From positions 124,001 through 188,000 of the forward strand of contig CANTFL010001475.1 in the NCBI GenBank assembly GCA_947650285.1: a stretch of DNA of 64,000 bases, written 5' to 3'. The DNA comes from Hyaloperonospora brassicae (taxonomy: Eukaryota > Oomycota > Peronosporomycetes > Peronosporales > Peronosporaceae). Both the position numbers and the translations under genes were made by a program. This document shows positions 52,583-64,000 of the stretch, in pieces (positions within the stretch are counted from its first letter, which is position 1; each line of letters begins with the position of its first letter). Under the pieces are notes generated by a model that was given only the letters and a program-made list of their open reading frames with translations, did no database searches and was not told where the DNA came from.

Positions 52583-55500
52583 AATGATTATGAACGTCAG
52601 GCTTGTTGTCAATAAAGCGGACAATGAATTTGAAGGTAGGTCTTTAGTATTGAGAAATACTTGGTCTTCGACCTCGTAGCGTTCTATTTAAGATTTGATA
52701 GTAGTTGGTTCTTTTTCTTCATCTTGGCTTTCAGACATTGCATGACGCACATGTAGTAAGACATTGAATCGCGCTGCGAGAAACGTATAAAACTAGACCC
52801 AAAGAGTGATAAGAATGATAGGATCAGCTAGCCAATCGGCCATCTCTCCACCGCTAAGCTAAGAACCATGAAGTGGTATATTTAACTGAACGCGTGTCGG
52901 GGTCAGACCGCTCATACAGAACGTATTAAAGCTCGTAGAGGTATAACCAGCGATATACAACGCTAATATAACTATAGGGAGCATGGAGCTCGAAGTAATA
53001 GGCCTATCACATCAAATACTGAGTAGCATGCCAAAATCACGCGGTTCATCTGCTCGGTTTGACCATCGATATATACATGATCCGCTGTAAACATGTCCAA
53101 TCAGAACCGCAGAAAATTTAAGATTGACTTTAAAATTGACGGGTGAACCAAGGATATTTATTCGCGATAATTGTCACTGATATACCGCGTTGATGAAACA
53201 AGCTATCGACGAACGCCTTTGCTGTACCTCCGTCAATTATTGAGAAATGCATAGCCGATAAGTGATCTATTTTTCTCAGACGGTTGACAAAAACCACAAT
53301 ACATGTGTTGCCATCTGAACCGTTTGCCAGATGAAACGAAAATCCATCATACTTGGCTCCTTAAAACCTGTGGAAACTGACAAAATTTGCAAGGAGCACA
53401 GCCGCGTCAGCTGCGGATTTGACCCATTGACATCATTCATGCGTACGCATACATATGCTCACCCATATTTAGCGTTTGACCAACCAATAAAGCTAGAGTT
53501 CCAAGCCATAGGTCTTCTCACGACCAAGATGACCACTCGGTGTAGCATCATTGTCCGTATATAGACTTCGACAAGGTACTTATTCATCATAAGAAACGAC
53601 GATACGAGGGATAATGTCAACATCTGCAGTAGCACATCAGTTCATTTTTACGGATGAAAGATCGATGTAGCCTCGCACGAAAACTCATGACGACAATTGT
53701 ATGTCTAAATCTACAACGTTCTCCCTCCCAAGAGCACGTAGACGAGTTGTACAATGGCCATCGAGTGCATAAGCCGCACGAACTAAGACCGTGATGAACG
53801 ACGACCAGTTCGTATCATGAGCAATCTCGTAGGTTGCCTGCGAGGTAGCGACTGGTCAAATATGTTTGCCTCTCCGACTCATACTTCACCTTAAATGCTG
53901 TATTCGGCAAAGAACAACAACCAACGAACCATTCTCCGAACGAGATGGGGAATCTGATCCGCAGTATGCAATGACGCATGTACGTATGCATAGCTACAAG
54001 CCAAATCGATAAACTCTGAAGATGACTAGCGCATACTTTACAAATCAATCGTTGTCATGAACTGGTTAGTTCTTGAAATCAGCTTTTGGCGGGCAGATCC
54101 ATGCTCGAAAACGCGCACATAGCCACCATGACGGCTTGGATCAGAGCACAGCCAATGACAAAGTTAGAATCACCAGAGGAGACACGGAATGGATGCTCTG
54201 GTTCCGACAGATCCCAAACAGAACTGAAGGATGCTCACCTTTACTTCTTGAAAACATTGTCTTGTATGTATGCCAGCGCCTATCTACTTGTTTTTCCCCA
54301 GAAGATTGGATAGATAATGGATAATGAACGAGCCATCCATGCGTAATTCGCACTATACTTGTGGAAATGGCTGCCAAGATCGTTCCACTTGCGTACGTTT
54401 ATTTATTTCTTCGGAACGGGCCAGACAAAAATGACCTTAACCTTATAAGTATATGCGCTCACTCTTGCTGCCCGATCATTCATCATAGAGAATGATTTTA
54501 TTCACCAGGTAAGATGTACTTTGGTGCATCAGCACACTACTTATTAGTGCGCACGCACTAAAGCACAAATCGTAAATGGTCAATATGGCTATCCATATTT
54601 GTCCGACAGTTCTCGGCACTAATAAATACAACGATGACATCGGATTACGTTTGCGAATAGCCTCGGCGAGGTCTGAAACATTTCGTCACGAGACGATTGA
54701 ATGTAGCTGGTTCATTCAATAACAATTGGTGCATCAAATGACACCCCAGCGTATACCACTAGAAGTGCTCACCGCTGTCAGCGGAACGTCACTCGCTCAC
54801 ATGAGCAAGTGGAAATAGCCATCGACTTAGTCGAGTGCACTATAAAAGGTACTATCGACCATTTCGTTGCGAAGCACAATTTCTAGGAATAGAGGTCGGA
54901 GTCAGAATAACGGCAGCATTTTGATTCTTATAAACATGAACAAGGTGGCACTTGCTATTCAGATTTCTGACGTAGAAGGAAAGTGTATAATGGCGAGACC
55001 TACAATCATGCACATTATCTGCCGTGTAACGCAAAAATTCAAGTTAAGTCGTCGATGACGTCACACTGCTCCTTTTGCAACTGCCACTGCCGTATAACGC
55101 AGTATGTTGTTCCCGGAACCAGATCAACTCGATGGCGCACGTCTCTATCGAGAGGTATGAAGGACATTGGGATGTGCCAACAAGAGTCACGTGATCCCTT
55201 TATCACGTGATAATCCATACCCAATAAGTTTTTTCAGGATTCTAAGATCCACTACTGGCACTTAATGCCAACTTCGTATCCTCAGGGAACGACTATTTCT
55301 ATATCGAGGATATGCTTACCTCAATGTTAGGTCGAATGGCCACGAATGCGAATAAATCAGCGTCCTTTAAGCCTGACCAAACGCATCATTCTCTATTTTG
55401 TCAACCAATGTAATAGAATACAAAGATAAATATCCCTAAGGCAACAATGTCAATCACCTTGCCATCACGCCATTGAAAAGACCATACAGTGTATTTCTGT

Positions 55501-57355
55501 CATAACGCTGTCATGGAAAAGACTGTCTGCACCTTGCATCGTCTATTTGACGACGCTGTCGGATCTTTCGCAATACCTTACATCTCACATCAGTCGAGAA
55601 AATTGGGCTCCCCAGGCATCCAGCAACGGATTGCTTGCCGTATCGCTATCAGCAAAATCTTCGCTCTGAGCTCATATGGTTGATATCTTTGGATTCAATT
55701 ATCTCTAAGAATCCAATGGTTAGCACGCTGAACAAATTGGGCAGAAGATCGCGTCCGTATCGCCGTAGTGTTCAAACAAAGGGAATTATGACTCGCCTAA
55801 GACCCAAAAGAGACAGCGCACGTTATACCTAAACGACCTACACCTCTTATCATCCCATGACTTATGTCGTTTCATCCATGCCATGCCTAGTATATTTCAA
55901 ATATATCATGCCGAAGTTAAGGTCTCATCCACATTCCACGATGCCAAGCTTTAAGAACTTCGTGATTTGTTTTATCAATCCGTTGGAACGGTGACTCGCG
56001 CTCTTGTTGCCAGTCAAACGGTGCCAGTTTAGCTACTTTGCGCTTCCAGCGACTCAGCATACTGCTGACTCTGATCCAGGGATTAGCGTCGAGCATAGTC
56101 TTCTGCTGCTCCATAATCTATTGAAACCGTCCAAGAATCATTGTAAACTTGCTAACAGTAGCTTTCACGACAAGCAAGCCTGGCTTGCGAACGAGGTTTG
56201 CGTTATAGAGCACAAAGCTATGAGGGAATGAGCCCTTCTCATCTCCACCAACATAATGTATAAAAGGACATAATATTTCTCGATAGGACGCTTCGCGCTT
56301 TCAAAGACTTGTCGTTTCCCTCGCGCCGTACCATAGTTCTAGTTTGAGGCAAGTAATAGACTCATAGAAGCCTGGCACTGTTTGCGGAACGGACAACTCG
56401 CAAGCAGGTAATAATGCAACCTTCATGTATAGCGTCGGCGAATGTCACGCTGTAGCTAAGCAACTTGCAGATAGGTTTCAGCTTTGCCTTCATGATTGCG
56501 ATGGACCATAGGCTCAATGTCCAAGCCGCATGTGCACCGATTGTGATTGGAGAACATGTTCTGCATCCAATCCATTCAGTCTAGACGACTTAAGGTTGAA
56601 TTTAGCGCTCAGTGCTATTTGCACAGCCTCTACAGAGGTGGAGGGTGAGCCGAAAAGACTTCGTCCTGAAGACGCCAGTACCAAGACCTTCCATGAGCAC
56701 GGTTGCATTGATCACCTCGAAACAAGGATCAATCTGCATAGAAGCAATACGTGCTCTCAACTCTTGTACATAGCCGTTAGCTTACTCTCACCCTGAACGG
56801 TGGATAAGAAGCGTACTCGCACGCGATAGGCATAATTGGTCGGCAAGAATGCGCGTAGAATCTACCGCTTCAGCGATTACCGCGTGGGCAAAATGCAGCA
56901 TCAACTGACTTGCCGCACGTTAGGAGTTATTCTCTATCTTCCGTCGAGTGGAGATACAGCCATCGACACATGCTGATAATTTAAACAGAGCATGCTAGAT
57001 TTCATGGAAATTTGTGCCTACCGAGTCCAGAGAGTAATATGTTCCATCCTTCCGTGGTATATTTTGACGCTTAGTTTGCTCAATACATAAAAAACGTGTT
57101 AGCATATGCGACGCCATTTGGCCTTAGTCCTATCCAAATAGAGAAGGCTCATTTGTCGAATCACCTTCAAGAAGTGTGTATAACACGTCCGGGTCTTGCG
57201 ATACAAGAAAGTCGAACATACTCTGGACCCGAAGAATCGGTCAGCTTAGTAAGCGCGACCTTTTGGACCTCAGAGAGAAGAGGATAACTTGCTCCATACT
57301 CGAAGAGGATTGGACTTAACAGAATCTGTAGTAAATAGACCAAAGTGCTATCAAA

Positions 57356-57990
57356 CGTAGCGGAGCTACCACAGGTGCTTTCCAGAGGATGGCTTAAGCT
57401 CAGAGAGCCACTTATTTTCTTGAACTAGCAGTAAAATATTGAGGCACCGTGTTTAATGAATTATGACTCAGAGAGTCAACAAGCTCTGAGAACGACGACA
57501 CAGAGAGTCAACCATTCTATGGAACAATGACTTATTGAGTCAACGCGTTCTGTAAATTACGACTTATAGTGTCCATTTATTTTGAAAACAAAGCATTAAC
57601 CAGTCAACGAGTTCTAAGAAATTAATTGTATGTATAGGACTAAGAGAGTCAATCATTCCACAGAGCTTGTAGTCCAAGTTTAAGGGTCGTACGATTCGTA
57701 GAATCGAGTAGCAACTGGTGCCCAAGCTTACACGCCGTAATAACACTTCTAGAATCTTATGATTATAGGGCGCCTGGAAAAGGCACGAGTGCTTATAGAT
57801 CAAACTGCGAGCTGCTGTTTGTCTACTTTTGAGAATTGTGACAAAAGGTTTACGTGTACTTCAACATAAGTTTGTAATCACTACCGGAGTAGAACCTGAT
57901 ACGTATCTTTCAGATTGGCCGACGCGTGTAGACCCCTAGCTAACGTATTCAGTTCAGCACCCATTGATAAAGGTTGTACAACACAGGGTC
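57356..57990 (-). repeat. Degraded 5' LTR of relict R3
   Basis: Counterpart of 12354-12923. Many ACTCAGAGAGTCAAC-type short palindromes (57468-57640). The far end is approximate. Confidence 0.55.
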
Positions 57991-58270
57991 ACTTACCTCT
58001 ACCATGGTTGCACCGCCAGAGTGTATTGCCGGTACAGATCCACTCGCAATTATCAACTTGGCGTGCGCATGTTTGTTTTGTAGCTGTGTGCAAGTTGCGT
58101 TGACAATTTACAATTGCATTCTAGAAGGTTCATGTGGAAAAGGGGGTCCTGCAGTTTATAGGGCGTGTGCAACCAGTAATGCTGGTGTGTGTCCGTCGCT
58201 TGTCCCTTCATTATTCACTGCGTGCAATTACGTAAAGCAGCTGGGCCTTTCACAAAAGCAAAAATCATAG
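57974..58270 (+). pseudogene. Cys-rich hypothetical frame, open only in the third copy
   Basis: 98 codons without ATG, with a Cys-rich segment (LACACLFCSC), then NCILEGSCGKGGPAV and CNYVKQLGLSQKQKS. Copies at 12904-13200 and 17900-18170 have one base fewer in the run after CCTGCAGTTT and change frame there. The composition could fit a small secreted or membrane protein, but no start or domain is visible. Confidence 0.3.
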
Positions 58271-59229
58271 CTGCGCACTGTAGCCAAGCGTTTTGAGAGG
58301 TCGAATTGTGCTAAAAGCCAAAGGAACAGAACAGCATGATCAGTTCTAACAGCTAAGTCATGCCGTATCACTCAAGGGTTTATGAAGGACTGAGTCCGTA
58401 CGCCATCTGACGTATCTTCCTTCGACTTCAGCAGCATCATGATCAGACCACAACCTGATGGAGTTCTACATGCGCTGAACGCACGCTGGTGCGACGCTCA
58501 AGCGGGTCATATCAGACCTTGCGCACCGAACATCTGCATACTTTGTGGCATTCGGACAGCACCGGAGTGTACGTTGGATGCGTCGGACGAGCCCGAGGTC
58601 CATGCCGTATGCTTTTTTGCTTAGACAGTGAATGACGACACAGTCGTCGCATACTATATCGTCGTACACAGTGAAACCTGGCGCGGTAGACACTTTTGTG
58701 CACGGCGACACCAGGATATGCGCTATTCCTCTATCCGCATCATACTGCGTTGACACGAGAGACGCTTTTGCTTTTCCGCATTCACAGGTAACCCACGCTT
58801 CGAAGTGTCGGAACGAGCTGCAAACAAGGTTTCATACGTATCGACTTCACGAACGAAAAGATAGACAAGACCGTTTGCAAATGTGTTTGATTTCCCACTG
58901 GTTACCATCTGCGCTGAACGAAAAGTGTATGTGTGTGTACTTTTACAACAACATTCAAATGGAAAGCACGCCGTGCTCGTCAGATACGAAACATCGCTGT
59001 AATGAGCGGTGACGAGGTGCGCGTCGATAGCATCAAGCAGTCCTAAGGCCCATTTGTGGTAAACGCCGACGCCAGACGGCACGCTGACACTCTCACCGTC
59101 TCTACCGCATAAAGCATTTAAGATCCCGAGAAACTGCAGCTACAGACGTACACGGACGTGTACAAAGGTAGCTACGACGCCGACACCATTATAGCCGCTA
59201 GGTTCCACCGCCTCGTGTCGCCCGACACG

Positions 59230-59511
59230 CTAATTGCGGTAGACGCTCGGCTGCTTGCCGTAGTTACCCCCGTCATAGTTTCGGCTATCCGTGTCGACAT
59301 CCCGGAAGCGACGCTGCTTTTCGCCACCAGCTTTCTGGCGATAGACATCACCGTTGTGATCGAGGCTATCTTTGTCGTCATCTCCGTAGCCACGCTTCTT
59401 TGAACCATGAGAACGGTTGGCACAAGCGCCCCTGTTGCCGTCACGGCTGTTACCGCCACGATCAGCATCTCTGTACACTCTGCGCACGCGCTTGGACGTG
59501 TGCTCGGCTTC
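59230..59511 (-). pseudogene. SP-A copy 3, signal peptide part cut off by element C
   Basis: Encodes the mature part of SP-A down to the normal stop, with several substitutions (for example the GRKKR cluster reads GSKKR). The sequence matches the other copies up to the Glu codon just after the signal-peptide cleavage site, where the LTR of element C begins at 59512. Promoter, ATG and signal peptide are missing from this side and, if kept, lie beyond the window. Not expected to give a secreted protein. Confidence 0.8.
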
Positions 59512-59992
59512 TGTAGCGAAGCTACACAGCTAATTAAGCCAGAGGAAGTCTTAAAGTACAATGAGCAACTTTTTTTCCAACAAACCCGACTCAAAGAGTC
59601 AACAGCTCGGAGAGCTTACGGTCCCTGTTCCAGGGGGACCAAACGATTCAAACAATCAAACGCACAGAGCGCACAAGGAGTAGCTGCCTTAACAAGGCGT
59701 TGCTACCTCCTTAACGATCACAAGACGCCTCGGAGAGGCACGTGTCTATCGGATCAAAATGGGAACTGAACTTTATTTCTTCTTTGAACCTAAAACAATA
59801 TCTTAGAACAACGTGATCAACCTACTCGCTAATGTCCGAAATAAACTTCTCAATTGATCTCGTAATCTATGGTTGACAGACATCAGTCTTCAACAATCGA
59901 TACTGTGTTCTAATATCAATTTAAAGGGGATCCCATCCCTGGTGTGAACCACACCTATTGTCGACTACCAGTCGACGTGTAACCCCATTACA
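59512..59992 (-). repeat. 3' LTR of element C with 51-bp deletion
   Basis: 481 bp. Compared with the B LTR, DNA between two AGCTC[A/G]GAGAGCT hairpins is lost, leaving one hairpin. The termini are normal (TGTAGCG...ATTACA on this strand). Confidence 0.88.
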
Positions 59993-60055
59993 CCCTCCCC
60001 CACCAGACTGACGTTATCGCAAAACGTCAATCGAATTTTTTCCTCGAAGAGGACT

Positions 60056-61403
60056 GTGTGTGTGCGCTTCAACCTTACGGTTGGCAAAACACGAAACACC
60101 ATAGTGTCGCCACCCCATGAGTTCTCGACTCTCTCGTCCTACCTCGGCATCAATGTGGAGGCGGATTATGGCATCGATACCGATGACCTCGGTGAAGAAA
60201 GGACAGTGTATAACTCACCAGTGCAAGAGGCAACGACTTATACTGCACCAAACCCATTTGCCAGGCGCGGCGAAGCCAACGCGCCATCGGCGCCGCATCA
60301 AACACACATCGTGGGTGATGTCATCATAACCAATCCTCTCGACGAGCAACAAAAGTTGGCTATACAACGAGAGGAGAGCGCTCAGCGCCGTATGCAGCTT
60401 GCTGCAACCCTTGAGGGTCGTCGTGGCTATCTTTTCACCCTACTCAATGTGGAAGAGCATATATGCGAAATGACAGGTCGTTCTTTGGCAACGTGGGCCA
60501 TTGGCGCTGAGCCAACATCTTCTGATGAGGTGGCGAGTCGACAGGTTTTTTCTCGAGAGGTACCTCCAACCTCACTTGGCGACTCAAAGTCAATACAAGT
60601 TGCGACTTGACACGCAAGCACGGGGTGCACCGGTTCAGTCGATGAAGGATATACCCATCCTCCTATTTGCAGGCGAATCTCAGGAGGAAGAAGACAACGC
60701 TTTTGTTTGCTGGGTGCATCGGAAACTACACCTCAGCAGCGTGTTAGCTCTCAGAGCAAGTGCCGATGTGGCAGATGTTCGTCTAGAACGAAAGTTTCGG
60801 TATGATTACGCCAAGCTTAAGGCCAGAGGCCAGTTGCGAACTCACACACGCTATGCTCCAGCTGTGCCGGTTGATGTGGGTCTTGGTCAAGCGGTGCCCA
60901 ACTACCCACCTGCCTCCACCACTATTGGTGAGAAGCGCTCTCGGTCGAGGGATGACCCATGCCACGATGTTCAAAAACATCAACGTCTTATGAGCAATCC
61001 TGCCGAAGGGGTATCTCAAACTCCCACGAGCTCTCCGACTCCTAGTACCCTCGCCACTTCACCAGATACTGGTATTGACCCTGAAGACGTTGTCGTTTCA
61101 GGAGTCGCTCCACATGGAACTGGAGGTTCCCTTGCTCAACGAGCGGCGTCGGACGTGGTCGGTATACCGAAGGAGGAGCATGAGAAGGTGCTTCTCGAGC
61201 TGAGTGGTCTCCGTGAGACATTGGGTAAGACCCAGAGTGCGCTTGACGCGATGCAAGCCCGTGTACAGGCATTGGAGTTGAGCCAAGCCCGGATGAAGGC
61301 TCAGCTTGACCTTCTGATACGGATTCAGCAACCGATGTCAAGGCCAACGTATGCGACGCAAGCGCCTCCAAGTTCACGTGGGACGGATCCCGATACAGCT
61401 TAA
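60056..61403 (+). pseudogene. Antisense frame of element C, start codon lost
   Basis: Nearly identical to the B frame, including the +1 frame change at the T run (60545-60551). The initiator ATG of B is ATA here (60101-60103). The second part is open to 61403 and keeps the coiled coil. Differences from B include Asp to Val and a Leu-Glu to Ser-Asp change in the 61090-61155 region. Confidence 0.7.
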
Positions 61404-61437
61404 GCAAGCCCACGTAGAACACAGGGTGTGTGCGCAC
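61042..61437 (-). pseudogene. Chromodomain region of element C
   Basis: Same segment as in A and B, ending QYQYLVKWRGY before TAG at 61042-61044. Confidence 0.82.
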
Positions 61438-62382
61438 TTATCGCGGAAGGTTGAGCGTATACGCAAGTCCCTTCTTGGCGACGACCGTGAATGGACCAAT
61501 GAAGCGCGGACGCAACTTTGTCTTGCAGACGGCAGACACTACATTTGTAGGTAAGTTTTTAGCATTGAGTAGAACTTGGTCTCCGACCTCATAACATCTA
61601 ATACAAACTCTGCCTTTAGCATCATATTGTTCATTCTGATTGTCTTGGCTATCAGCTAGTGCGTCACGCACATGTCGTAAGACATTCAAGCGCGTTGCGA
61701 GAAACTCGCTTACCTGTTTTTGAACAGTAGCAGGGCTGATATCAGAAAACTGATCGGCAACTCTTCTCCCACCAAGCCCTGAACCACGCAGTGGTAGCGT
61801 TATTGGAACGCGAGGGTATATGAGACCATGCACATAAAACGGTGTGTAGCTGGTGGAAGCATGCACAGCGTTATTCAACACAAACTCAACGACAGGGAGC
61901 ATCGAACTCCAACGCTTAGATGTTTCATCTCAAACACTGCGCAAGATGTCACCGATGATGTGACTCACTCGCTCGGTTTGACCATCAGTCTGCGGATGAT
62001 CCGCTGTGGACATGTCCAAACGTGTGCCGAGCACCTTGAAGATGGATTTCCAAAACTTCCCAGTGAAGCGAGGATCTCTATCAGAGACAATTGCCAACGG
62101 CAAACCGTGTTGTCGAAACACGCGGTCGATAAACACCGTAGCTGTACCCTCATCATCAATGGTATCCGGCACCGCCGCTAAATGAGCCATCTTTCTCAAA
62201 CGGTCAACAAAGACCACAATACCCGTATTGCCATGAGCATCTTTCGGTAAACCGAACAGGAAATCCATACGGATTGACTCCCAACACCCCTTGGGTATAG
62301 GCAAACTAGCCAGCGGCGCGGCCGCGTGAGGTGAGGATTTCACCCGTTGGCACGTTTCACACGTACGCACATATGTGATCAC
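61438..62382 (-). pseudogene. Integrase core and C-terminal region of element C
   Basis: 61930-62382 is open across the finger-core join (YVRTCETCQRVKSSP) and has MDFLFGLP, SDRDPRF and DGQTERVS. 61438-61902 has the GPF module. The shared stops at 61930-61932 and 61438-61440 remain. Confidence 0.88.
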
Positions 62383-62400
62383 CCATTTGTATAGTTTGGG

Positions 62401-63156
62401 CTACCAATAACATTGGATTACAGAGCTATTGGTCTTTTCACGACCGAGGTGGCCGCTCAACGCAGTATCATGTGCCCCATAGAGGATCCGATACTTCAAC
62501 TCCTCATCATGATGGACAACGATGCGAGGGGTATCCTCCACATCCGTTCTATAGCACAACAGGCCTTGATCGATGGAATATCGATGTAGCCTCGCACGTA
62601 ATCGTGCCGACAATTCTATGTCTGAGTATTTAAATTCCTCGCTCCCTAGAGCACGTATCAGAGCTACACAGGGTTCATCCTTGGCATATTCCGTACGGAT
62701 TAGGTCAGTGACCGATGATGACAGAGTCGTAACATGAGCAAGCTTATAGTCAGGTCTGCGTGACAACGCATCAGCCAAAGCATTCTGCTTGCTTGAATTA
62801 TAATTCACCTCGAAGTTTTACTTGGCAAAGAAGGAAAGCCAACGATCCATTCTATGAGAAAGGTGAGGCGACTGGGTCGCAGTGCGTAGTGACGCATGAT
62901 ATGTATAGATCACAAACGGCTTCGAGCCAAGAAGATGAACTCTGAACTTGACGAGGGCATACTTCATTGCAAGTAGCTCTTTGTCATGAACAGGATAGTT
63001 CTTTTCTGCAGCCTTCATCTGTCGGGACTCAAACGCAATGACTCGCTCCCGTCCATCAGAATCTGTCTGTAACAGGGCGCTGCCTATGGCAAAGTCAGAT
63101 GCGTCAGACGACACTGAAAGATCGATCAGGATCAGGCAAAGCCAAGATTGGCGCAT
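62401..63156 (-). pseudogene. RNase H and integrase finger start of element C
   Basis: 62818-63156 has SSDASDFAIGSALLQ, a better RNase H motif than A or B, and HDKELLAMKYAL. 62401-62808 has QNALADALSRR and AHDTALSGH. A stop near 62818 separates them. Confidence 0.85.
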
Positions 63157-63349
63157 GAAGGAGGCTTTCCTTTACTGCTTGAAAATCATCATGCTCAGTG
63201 CTCGTCTAGCACCATTCCACATCCTTTTCAGGAGATTTGATAATGGCCGAGCCATGTCTGCGTAATTCGCACTGTACTTGTGTAAGTATTGGCAAGGCCA
63301 AGCCACTTGCGTAAGTCCTTTTGGTTCTTTGGAACCGGCCAATCAACTA

Positions 63350-64000
63350 TGGCTTTTACCTTATCAGGATCCACTCTAACGCCTCGCTTACCAATAAAGC
63401 ACCTAAAAAGTGAATCCCTTCTGCATCAAAGAGGCACTTAGACGCGTTGGCGTACAACTTATTCGTGCGCATGCACTCAAGCACCGCTCGTAAATGGTCA
63501 ATGTGATCGTCCACATCCGACCGACCGTTCATAGCACGACTATGGACAAAGATGTCATCAAATTACGTCTGTGCATAACCTCGGTGAGGTCTGAACAATT
63601 GTGTCACAAGACGATTGATAGTATCCGGGGCATGTGATAACCTCTTGCGGCATAACAATCCACTCCCAGAGCATACCGCTCGGAGTGCAGACCGCTGTCA
63701 GCTGAATATCGCTCTCTCGCATGAGCGGCTGGTAATAACCATCGACTAAGTCGAGCGCACTGTACATTGTACATCCCACCATATTGTTCTGAAGAACATG
63801 CTTCCTCGGAATCGTTGTCTGAGCCGGGATGTTGGCCGCATTAAGCGTATTGTAAGCATGAACAATGCGCCACTTCCCATTGGGCTTTTTCACACAGAAG
63901 GTCGGTGTGGAATGGAGAGATTTGCTCTCATGTACCATTCCTGCCACGTGCTTTGCACGAAAGAAGTCGTCCATGACGTCACACTCTTCCTTTGGTAAAG
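63350..64000 (-). pseudogene. Reverse transcriptase of element C (cut by window)
   Basis: Frame 63558-64000 has FCVKKPNGKWRIVHAY and MYSALDLVDGYYQ; FDDIF is in another frame below 63558, the same break as in A and B. Confidence 0.87.

Larger units (their letters stand above)
50258..57990 (-). mobile_element. Relict Ty3/gypsy element R3
   Basis: Inverted counterpart of R2: 3' LTR 50258-50775, antisense pieces 50862-52107, decayed integrase and RT to about 55200, gag remnant near 56900-57000 and 5' LTR about 57356-57990. It is more diverged than R1 and R2 in much of pol. A 295-bp insertion at 52288-52582 is unique to it. Confidence 0.78.
38617..59511. repeat. Palindrome 2, right arm (units b and a, reverse; interrupted by element B)
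   Basis: Inverted copy of 16640-29465. The inner part carries SP-B2 and is split by element B at 41807-49498; the outer part (51663-59511) is the third copy of unit a, in the same orientation as the first. The arm stops where element C is inserted in SP-A copy 3. The third unit-a copy is more diverged than the first two in many places, but some stretches are identical to the right arm of palindrome 1. Confidence 0.9.
59512..64000 (-). mobile_element. Ty3/gypsy chromodomain retrotransposon C, 3' part
   Basis: Minus-strand element from its 3' LTR to RT, cut by the right window edge. Close to B throughout. It keeps CAA where A and B have TAA after CETC in integrase. It is inserted in SP-A copy 3. 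Confidence 0.93.

Noticed and set aside
6929..59511. The large inverted repeats could be assembly or haplotype artefacts
   Set aside because: Arm-specific insertions with target duplications (LINE, element B), a diverged centre and a third, more distant copy are hard to make by misassembly. Still, only long reads can settle it.
1..64000. tRNA, rRNA, CRISPR, riboswitch or prokaryotic operon features
   Set aside because: I saw no cloverleaf, rRNA block, spaced direct-repeat array or ribosome-binding-site pattern; gene organisation and elements are eukaryotic.

Overview
The window looks like repeat-rich genomic DNA of an oomycete, most likely a peronosporalean (Phytophthora or downy-mildew type). 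The reasons are the type of Ty3/gypsy chromodomain retrotransposon, the LINE fragments, and two small families of secreted proteins whose genes sit behind an Inr/FPR-like core promoter (TCATTCC[T/C]CAAC). I see no prokaryotic organisation, tRNA, rRNA or CRISPR. All boundaries and identities were judged by eye; no alignment was run.

Layout. 1-3518 is the 5' part of a minus-strand Ty3/gypsy element (G0), cut by the window edge. 3519-6928 is the 5' part of a decayed LINE (ORF1-like region and a broken endonuclease domain). From 6929 to 59511 the window is one compound inverted repeat. Call 'a' a unit of about 8-9 kb (a relict gypsy element plus the secreted-protein gene SP-A) and 'b' a unit of about 5.3 kb (the 3' end of that relict, unknown DNA, and the secreted-protein gene SP-B). 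The order is a-reverse (6929-15725), spacer, a (15870-24129), b (24130-29465), spacer holding gypsy element A (30121-37802, plus strand), b-reverse (38617-51662, interrupted by gypsy element B at 41807-49498), a-reverse (51663-59511). Palindrome 1 is centred near 15797 and palindrome 2 near 34047. From 59512 a third young-family element (C, minus strand) runs off the window.

Mobile elements. G0, A, B and C are one family with 532-bp LTRs, gag, protease, RT, RNase H, an integrase with HHCC and DD-E residues, a GPF module and a chromodomain. All visible copies share disabling changes: Asp to Asn in the protease active site, a broken zinc knuckle, a frameshift before the RT FDD box, and stops in integrase and chromodomain. 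This suggests a dead lineage spread by help from elsewhere. Between chromodomain and 3' LTR, overlapping the chromodomain, each element carries a long antisense reading frame ending in a coiled coil. Recognisable pieces of it survive in the much older relict elements R1-R3, which is the most interesting signal here. The LTRs are tiled with perfect short hairpins that nearly all have a 3-nt loop.

Host-like genes. SP-A (119 aa; two intact identical copies and one whose signal-peptide part is cut off by element C) and SP-B (218/222 aa; two copies) encode cysteine-free, Arg/Asp/Gly-rich, probably disordered secreted proteins with related signal peptides, promoters and downstream flanks. They are the only convincing intact host-type genes. 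Their position in near-identical palindrome arms suggests upkeep by arm-to-arm gene conversion. Two insertions are later than the arms and have matching empty sites in the partner arm: a 501-bp LINE fragment with a 15-bp target duplication, and element B with a 5-bp target duplication.
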